Source: Streptomyces sp. TRM70350 (lineage in GTDB: Bacteria; Actinomycetota; Actinomycetes; Streptomycetales; Streptomycetaceae). From it: a DNA stretch of 64,000 bases. This document shows positions 60,077 through 64,000 of the stretch, piece by piece. The stretch's first letter is position 1, and every line of letters begins with the position of its first letter. The stretch covers positions 434,001-498,000 of the forward strand of contig NZ_JAHUXH010000001.1 in the NCBI RefSeq assembly GCF_019219825.1. Reading direction: 5' to 3'. Below the pieces are notes generated by a model. The model was not told the DNA's origin and searched no databases. It worked only from the letters and a program-made list of their open reading frames with translations. The position numbers were made by a program, and so were the translations under genes.

Positions 60077-61075
60077 CTATGAGCGGACGATCCCGGCCAG
60101 CCGCCGGTACGAGTCCAGCAGCGCCTCGCGGTCGTACGTGCTGGTCGTGACGAGCACCTCGTCGGCGCCCGTCTCCTTCAGCACCGTCTCCAGCTCGTGG
60201 GCGACCTGCTCCTCGGTGCCTGCGATGTGGCCGGTCAGGCCGGACTCGTAGAAGCCGCGCTCCTTGTCCGTCATCCGCAGCTCATCGACGCGCTCGGCGG
60301 GCGGCAGCGGCGGGAAGGTGCCGTGCGTGCGCGAGTACGCCATCGACCAGGCCTCGGGCATCAGCAGCCGCCGCGCCTCCTCGGGGGTCGCGGCCACGGC
60401 GATGGTGCCGGAGATGACGACGTACGGCTCCCGCGCCCACGGAGACGGGCGGAAGTGCGTGCGGTAGTGGTCGATGCCGCGCTGCGTCTTCTCCCGGTTG
60501 CGGAGGTCGCCGATCACCATCGGCAGGCCCGCGCGGGCCGCGATCGCGGCGCCCTCGCCCATCGCGAGCACGAAGGGCGGCACGGTCAGGCCCTCCGCCG
60601 GACGGGCGTGGACCCGCGTCGGGGAGGTGCCGCGGAACCAGCCCAGCAGTTCCTGGAGCTGGGCGGCGAAGTCCTCGGCATCGTCCTTGCCCCGGCCCAG
60701 CGCCCTGCGCACGCCGTCGGTGAAGCCCACCGAGCGGCCGAGCCCCATGTCGATCCGGCCCGGGAAGAGGGACTCCAGCACGCCGAACTGCTCGGCGACG
60801 ACCAGAGGTTGGTGGTTGGGCAGCATCACCCCGCCGGTGCCCACCCGGATCGTCCGGGTCGCCCCGGCCACGGCGGCGGCCAGCACGGTCGGCGCGGAAC
60901 CGGCGACGCCGGGCACGCCGTGGTGCTCCGACACCCACAAGCGGTGGTAGCCGAGCTCCTCCAGCTCCCGCGCCAGCCGCACGGTGTCACGCAACGCCTC
61001 CGGTGCCGGATGCCCCTCGCGGGTGCGGGAGCGGTCGAGCACGGAGAACGGGGTCGAGGCGATCACGGAGGTCAC
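60077..61075 (-). CDS. LLM-class flavin-dependent oxidoreductase
   Basis: A 332-residue luciferase-like TIM-barrel flavoprotein, probably FMN-dependent. It starts near VIASTPFSVLDRSRTREG and has YHRLWVSEHHGVPGVAGSAP (about residues 45-64) and RIDMGLGRSVGFTDGV (about 107-122), typical of the MsnO8/luciferase-like subfamily. Cofactor F420 versus FMN cannot be settled. The start is uncertain: GTG 61075, GTG 61066, or an ATG at 61147 that would add an improbable leader. No partner gene is evident. Confidence 0.82.
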   Translation of the reverse strand: MTSVIASTPFSVLDRSRTREGHPAPEALRDTVRLARELEELGYHRLWVSEHHGVPGVAGSAPTVLAAAVAGATRTIRVGTGGVMLPNHQPLVVAEQFGVLESLFPGRIDMGLGRSVGFTDGVRRALGRGKDDAEDFAAQLQELLGWFRGTSPTRVHARPAEGLTVPPFVLAMGEGAAIAARAGLPMVIGDLRNREKTQRGIDHYRTHFRPSPWAREPYVVISGTIAVAATPEEARRLLMPEAWSMAYSRTHGTFPPLPPAERVDELRMTDKERGFYESGLTGHIAGTEEQVAHELETVLKETGADEVLVTTSTYDREALLDSYRRLAGIVRS

Positions 61076-61162
61076 ATCAGGGTTCAACGCCTGGCGGGGC
61101 TCGGCATTCCCACCGTGTCCGGTCCGCGCGGATGCCGGGCGCGGCACGCCGGAGCTACGACG

Positions 61163-61374
61163 TCAGTAGTCGATGCGGTCGGGGTGCAGCTTGGGCAGCG
61201 TGTCGTCGTGCGCGGCCCGCTCCGGATCGGTGATCGGCTCCAGCACCTCGTAGTCGACCACGGTCTTCGCCGGCGCACGCCGGGCCGTACACGTACCTTG
61301 AGCGTTCCGTCCGGCCGCGGTGGGCTGTCGCCGATGCCGCCGGAGATCGCCTCCTTGAGGTCCTGCGGGCCCAC
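61163..61374 (-). pseudogene. Small conserved-looking protein gene with a frameshift
   Basis: From about 61374 one frame reads GPQDLKEAISGGIGDSPPRPDGTLKVRV. From about 61275 another frame reads KTVVDYEVLEPITDPERAAHDDTLPKLHPDRIDY-stop at 61163. Both pieces look like real acidic protein and meet without a gap near 61280, needing a one-base frame change. Together they would make a protein of about 70 residues. The family is not recognised. A sequence error or a mutation could be responsible. Confidence 0.55.
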
Positions 61375-61403
61375 GCCACAGGAACGCGTCTTAGGGTGGG
61401 CCT

Positions 61404-61895
61404 GTGACAGCTCGTGACGAACGCCCGGTCGCCGTGTTCGACCTCGACAACACCCTCGCCGACACGGCCCACCGGCAGCGCTTCCTGGAACGCAGGCCGC
61501 GTGACTGGGACGGCTTCTTCGCCGCCGCCCCCGCGGATCCGCCGCTGGCCGAGGGCATCGCGATGGCGCGGGCGAGCGCCGAGGAGTGCGAGGTCGTGTA
61601 CCTCACCGGGCGGCCCGAGCGGTGCCGGCGGGACACGCTCGACTGGCTCACCGCCCACGGGCTGCCCGAAGGGCGGGTCTACATGCGGCGGGACGCCGAC
61701 CGCAGGCCCGCCCGGCACACCAAGCTGGAGATCCTGCGCCGGCTCGCCCGGACCCGGGAGATCCGGGTGCTCGTGGACGACGATGAACTGGTGTGCGAGG
61801 ACGCGGAGCGGGCCGGGTTCGCCGTCGTGCGGGCGCGCTGGGCGACCCCCTCCGCCGAGCTCAAGGTCGCGCAGGAGCGCGAGGGGCGGACCTGA
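61404..61895 (+). CDS. HAD-fold phosphatase, polynucleotide-kinase-phosphatase-like
   Basis: A 163-residue HAD-superfamily protein. The nucleophile motif is VFDLDNTLADT (about residues 11-21), the conserved threonine loop VVYLTGRPERCR (about 64-75), a lysine in RHTKLEILRRL (about 104-114) and the acidic motif VLVDDDELVCEDA (about 122-134). It resembles the phosphatase domain found in bacterial Pnkp and magnesium-dependent phosphatases. The GTG start at 61404 lies close to TTAGGGT, so the message could be leaderless. Confidence 0.83.
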   Translation: MTARDERPVAVFDLDNTLADTAHRQRFLERRPRDWDGFFAAAPADPPLAEGIAMARASAEECEVVYLTGRPERCRRDTLDWLTAHGLPEGRVYMRRDADRRPARHTKLEILRRLARTREIRVLVDDDELVCEDAERAGFAVVRARWATPSAELKVAQEREGRT

Positions 61896-61907
61896 CGGGG
61901 CAGGTCC

Positions 61908-62123
61908 TCATTCCGCGTCCTCCAGGCGGAAGCCGACCTTCATGCTCACCTGCCAGTGCGCGATCTGCCCGTTGTCGAGCTGGCCCCGCACTTCCGTCAC
62001 CTCGAACCAGTCGAGGTTGCGCAATGTCTGCGAGGCGCGGTTGATGCCGTTGCGGATGGCCTGGTCCACGCCCTCGGGCGAGGTGCCGACGATGTCCGTG
62101 ACCCGGTAGGTGTGGTTCGTCAT
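61908..62123 (-). CDS. Dodecin (flavin-binding small protein)
   Basis: 71 residues, the normal dodecin length. The beta-alpha-beta-beta pattern is clear: YRVTDIVGTSPEGVDQAIRN, then a helix (ASQTLRNLDWFEVTEVRG) containing the flavin-stacking Trp, then GQIAHWQVSMKVGFRLE. Dodecamers store or buffer flavins or CoA in actinobacteria. ATG 62123 is preceded by AGGAGCACCCGC. It is convergent with the HAD gene, 12 bp apart. Confidence 0.93.
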   Translation of the reverse strand: MTNHTYRVTDIVGTSPEGVDQAIRNGINRASQTLRNLDWFEVTEVRGQLDNGQIAHWQVSMKVGFRLEDAE

Positions 62124-62235
62124 GCGGGTGCTCCTCTCCGCGCGGTGACGACGGCGTCCTGTGTGTCCCGCGTCACTCCACCGTGCCCCAAGCGGCAGCG
62201 GAGCGCGAGGCGTCGCCCGCCTTCCCCGGAATCCC

Positions 62236-62262
62236 TTGACCTCCCGTATTGGTCCATACCAA
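62236..62262 (+). promoter_or_regulatory. Promoter with DasR-like (dre) operator
   Basis: TTGACC (62236-62241) is followed by TTGGT-CCAT-ACCAA (62249-62262), a perfect 14-bp palindrome close to the DasR/chitinase-type dre consensus TGGTCTAGACCA. It lies in the spacer and around the -10 position, 86 bases before the sugar-binding lipoprotein start, so a bound repressor would block RNA polymerase. Confidence 0.65.
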
Positions 62263-62347
62263 AATCCAGCACACCCGTACGAGCCCACGGCTCGTTCCCC
62301 CCACGTCGGGCCCTTTCCCCCTGTCCGCCAGACAGAACAGGACCGCC

Positions 62348-63607
62348 GTGAAGCTTCGCCTCCTCGCCCTCGCCTGCGTGTCCGCCTCCCTCCTCGGCGG
62401 GTGCGCGCTCGTCCCGTCGAGCGGGACCGAACGGCGCACGGTCACCGTGTGGCTGATGAAGGACAGCGCCTCCTCGGAGTTCCTGGAGCGGTTCACCGAG
62501 GAGTTCGAGCGCACGCACGGCGCCCTCGACCTCGACATCCGCATCCAGGAGTGGACCGGCATCGGCGAGAAGGTGCAGGCCGTGCTGGAGGCCGACACCC
62601 CTGACGGGCCCGATGTGATCGAGGTCGGCAACACCCAGGTCCCGCAGTACGTCGACGGCGGCGGCCTGCTCGACCTGACGCTGGAGTCGCTGCGGGACTG
62701 GGGCATGCGCGACTGGCTGCCCGGCCTCGCCGAACCGGGCCGCCAGCGGTCGACGCAGTACGGCATCCCCTGGTACGCGGCGAACCGCGTCGTCATCTAC
62801 CGCAAGGACCTCTTCGAGCAGGCCGGGATCGCCGACCCGCCGAAGACCCGCGAGGAGTGGCTCGCCGCCACCGAGAAGCTCAACTCCGGCGGCACCCAGG
62901 GGATCTACCTGGCCGGACAGGACTGGTACACGCTCTCCGGCTTCATCTGGGACGAGGGCGGCGACCTCGCGCAGGAGAGCGGCGGCGTCTGGACCGGCAC
63001 CCTGGACACCCCGGCCGCCCTGCGCGGCATGGACTTCTACCGCCGGCTCCAGGCGCTCGGCGAGGGCCCGGTCGACGCCGACGAGGAACACCCGCCGCAG
63101 GCCGGGGTGTTCGCCGAAGGGAAGGTCGCCCAGATCGTGGCCGTACCGGGCCAGGCCCGGGCGATCGTCCAGCAGAACCCCGAACTCGACGGCAAGCTGG
63201 GCTTCTTCCCCGTCCCGGGCAAGTCCGCCGACAAGCCCGGCGCGGTCTTCACCGGCGGCTCCGACCTCGTCGTACCGAAGAACACCGACCAGCGCGACGG
63301 CGCCATCGCGGTCGTCGAGGAACTCACCGGCGCCAAGTGGAACACCGAACTGGCCCGGACCATGAACTACGTCCCCAACAAGACGACCCTCGCCGGGGCC
63401 GTCGCGGGCGAGGAGGGGGTCGCCGCCATGGCGGCCGGTGCCGCGCAGGGGCGGGCGACCCCCAGCACGCCCGAGTGGGCGGCCGTCGAGGCGGACAACC
63501 CGATCAAGGAGTACATGACCCGGGTGCTCACCGGCGCCGACCCGCAGGCGGAGGCCCGCCGCGCCTCCCGCCGGATCACGGAGGCGCTGGCGGTCCCCCT
63601 CGGCTGA
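62348..63607 (+). CDS. Extracellular sugar-binding lipoprotein of an ABC importer
   Basis: A 419-residue family-1 solute-binding protein. The lipoprotein signal ends at Cys19 (ASLLGGCALV). The binding fold follows: TVTVWLMKDSASSEFL near the start, DGPDVIEVGNTQVPQYV (about residues 83-99), GIPWYAANRVVIYRKDLFEQAG (about 139-160) and a Trp-rich ligand region. It is likely to bind an oligosaccharide. The dre-like operator suggests chitin/GlcNAc-linked control. No permease or ATPase genes follow: the convergent egtD comes immediately after, so this is an orphan binding protein. GTG 62348 is chosen for the signal peptide. Confidence 0.88.
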   Translation: MKLRLLALACVSASLLGGCALVPSSGTERRTVTVWLMKDSASSEFLERFTEEFERTHGALDLDIRIQEWTGIGEKVQAVLEADTPDGPDVIEVGNTQVPQYVDGGGLLDLTLESLRDWGMRDWLPGLAEPGRQRSTQYGIPWYAANRVVIYRKDLFEQAGIADPPKTREEWLAATEKLNSGGTQGIYLAGQDWYTLSGFIWDEGGDLAQESGGVWTGTLDTPAALRGMDFYRRLQALGEGPVDADEEHPPQAGVFAEGKVAQIVAVPGQARAIVQQNPELDGKLGFFPVPGKSADKPGAVFTGGSDLVVPKNTDQRDGAIAVVEELTGAKWNTELARTMNYVPNKTTLAGAVAGEEGVAAMAAGAAQGRATPSTPEWAAVEADNPIKEYMTRVLTGADPQAEARRASRRITEALAVPLG

Positions 63608-64000
63608 TCAGCCGACGGTGCTCAGCGAGAGCGCGAAACGGCCCTCGCCGTCCGTCCACCAGTGGGACAACTCCAGCCCTGCAGAGGCCAGTTCGGCGCG
63701 CACCCCCTCCTTCCGGAACTTCGCCGACACCTCGGTGCGCAGCTCCTCGCCCGCCGCGAAGTCGACGGCGAGATCGAGCGAGGGAATCTTCACGGTCTGC
63801 GCGGTACGGGAGCGCAGCCGCATCTCGATCCACTCGTTCCCGGCGTCCCACAGGGCCACATGGTCGAAGGCGCCGGGATCGAAGTCGGCGCCCAGCTCAC
63901 GGTTGACGACCGCCAGGACGTTCTTGTTGAACGCCGCCGTCACCCCGGCCGCGTCGTCGTACGCCCGGACCAGCACCTGCTCGTCCTTGACCAGGTCGGT
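63608..64000 (-). CDS. egtD: L-histidine N-alpha-methyltransferase EgtD, C-terminal part (runs off window)
   Basis: About 131 residues of the enzyme that trimethylates histidine to hercynine, the first step of ergothioneine synthesis. The visible portion reads [20 protein letters not shown], then [34 protein letters not shown] and the conserved [15 protein letters not shown] substrate-binding block, with a final [15 protein letters not shown]. The N-terminal SAM-binding part lies beyond base 64000. Its stop is directly adjacent to that of the convergent solute-binding protein. Confidence 0.92.
   Translation of the reverse strand, partial: TDLVKDEQVLVRAYDDAAGVTAAFNKNVLAVVNRELGADFDPGAFDHVALWDAGNEWIEMRLRSRTAQTVKIPSLDLAVDFAAGEELRTEVSAKFRKEGVRAELASAGLELSHWWTDGEGRFALSLSTVG

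Overview
The window is high-GC DNA with dense, often translationally coupled genes, frequent GTG starts and strong G+C-ending codon use. This is typical of Streptomyces. Gene order and families (egtD, the solute-binding protein, dodecin, the OlsB/OlsA-like pair, sdhBAC with a divergent LysR gene, rmdA, a secreted-repeat lipoprotein, sortase F, lysX, an ECF sigma/anti-sigma pair, Fpg/Nei, glgC/glgA, gnd) resemble, from memory, a chromosome-arm segment of S. coelicolor in reverse order (about SCO0910 to SCO0985). That comparison is recollection, not a search result.

Layout. 1-4 kb: an MscS channel, and an amino-acid permease with an upstream unknown gene. 4-8.4 kb: a coupled glycerol-type operon (FGGY kinase, GlpA-like FAD/BFD oxidoreductase, second flavoprotein) carrying three 179-bp tandem copies of the start of the GlpA-like gene. 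8.4-12.7 kb: C-terminal echo repeats of an enoyl-CoA hydratase gene, that gene, an LPG-synthase-type membrane protein and an ABC exporter with a MerR-type promoter. 12.9-18.8 kb: panD, an acetyltransferase, a racemase-family protein, gnd, an Rpf/LysM/M23 cell-wall hydrolase and an EamA transporter. 19-25 kb: glycogen/maltose-1-phosphate genes glgA-glgC, a 21-bp repeat tract, a WS/DGAT acyltransferase and a zinc-ribbon SDR. 25-30 kb: a decayed HD-domain gene, a 57-residue unknown peptide gene, an amidase and a graveyard of sugar-catabolism fragments (LacI, GH38, GntR, L-fuconate dehydratase, SDR, amidohydrolase). 30-40 kb: lipase maturation factor, a frame-disrupted DUF6777 gene, two PP2C phosphatases, Fpg/Nei glycosylase, a sigma/anti-sigma set and a CapA-like protein. 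40.8-41.7 kb: a second graveyard (MarR, hydrolase, universal stress protein). 41.8-51 kb: bifunctional lysX, polysaccharide deacetylase, sortase F with a secreted protein, DUF4239, a Pro-rich exported protein and a secreted-repeat lipoprotein. 50.7-64 kb: a methyltransferase coupled to rmdA (c-di-GMP), sdhCAB, an OlsB/OlsA-like lipid pair, an LLM oxidoreductase, a HAD phosphatase, dodecin, a sugar-binding lipoprotein behind a DasR-like site, and the C-terminal end of egtD.

The main oddity is a recurring one. At five places, short tandem repeats lie next to gene ends, and at two of them the repeats are clearly degenerate copies of the adjacent gene's first or last codons. No tRNA, rRNA, CRISPR array, insertion sequence or classical biosynthetic cluster was seen.
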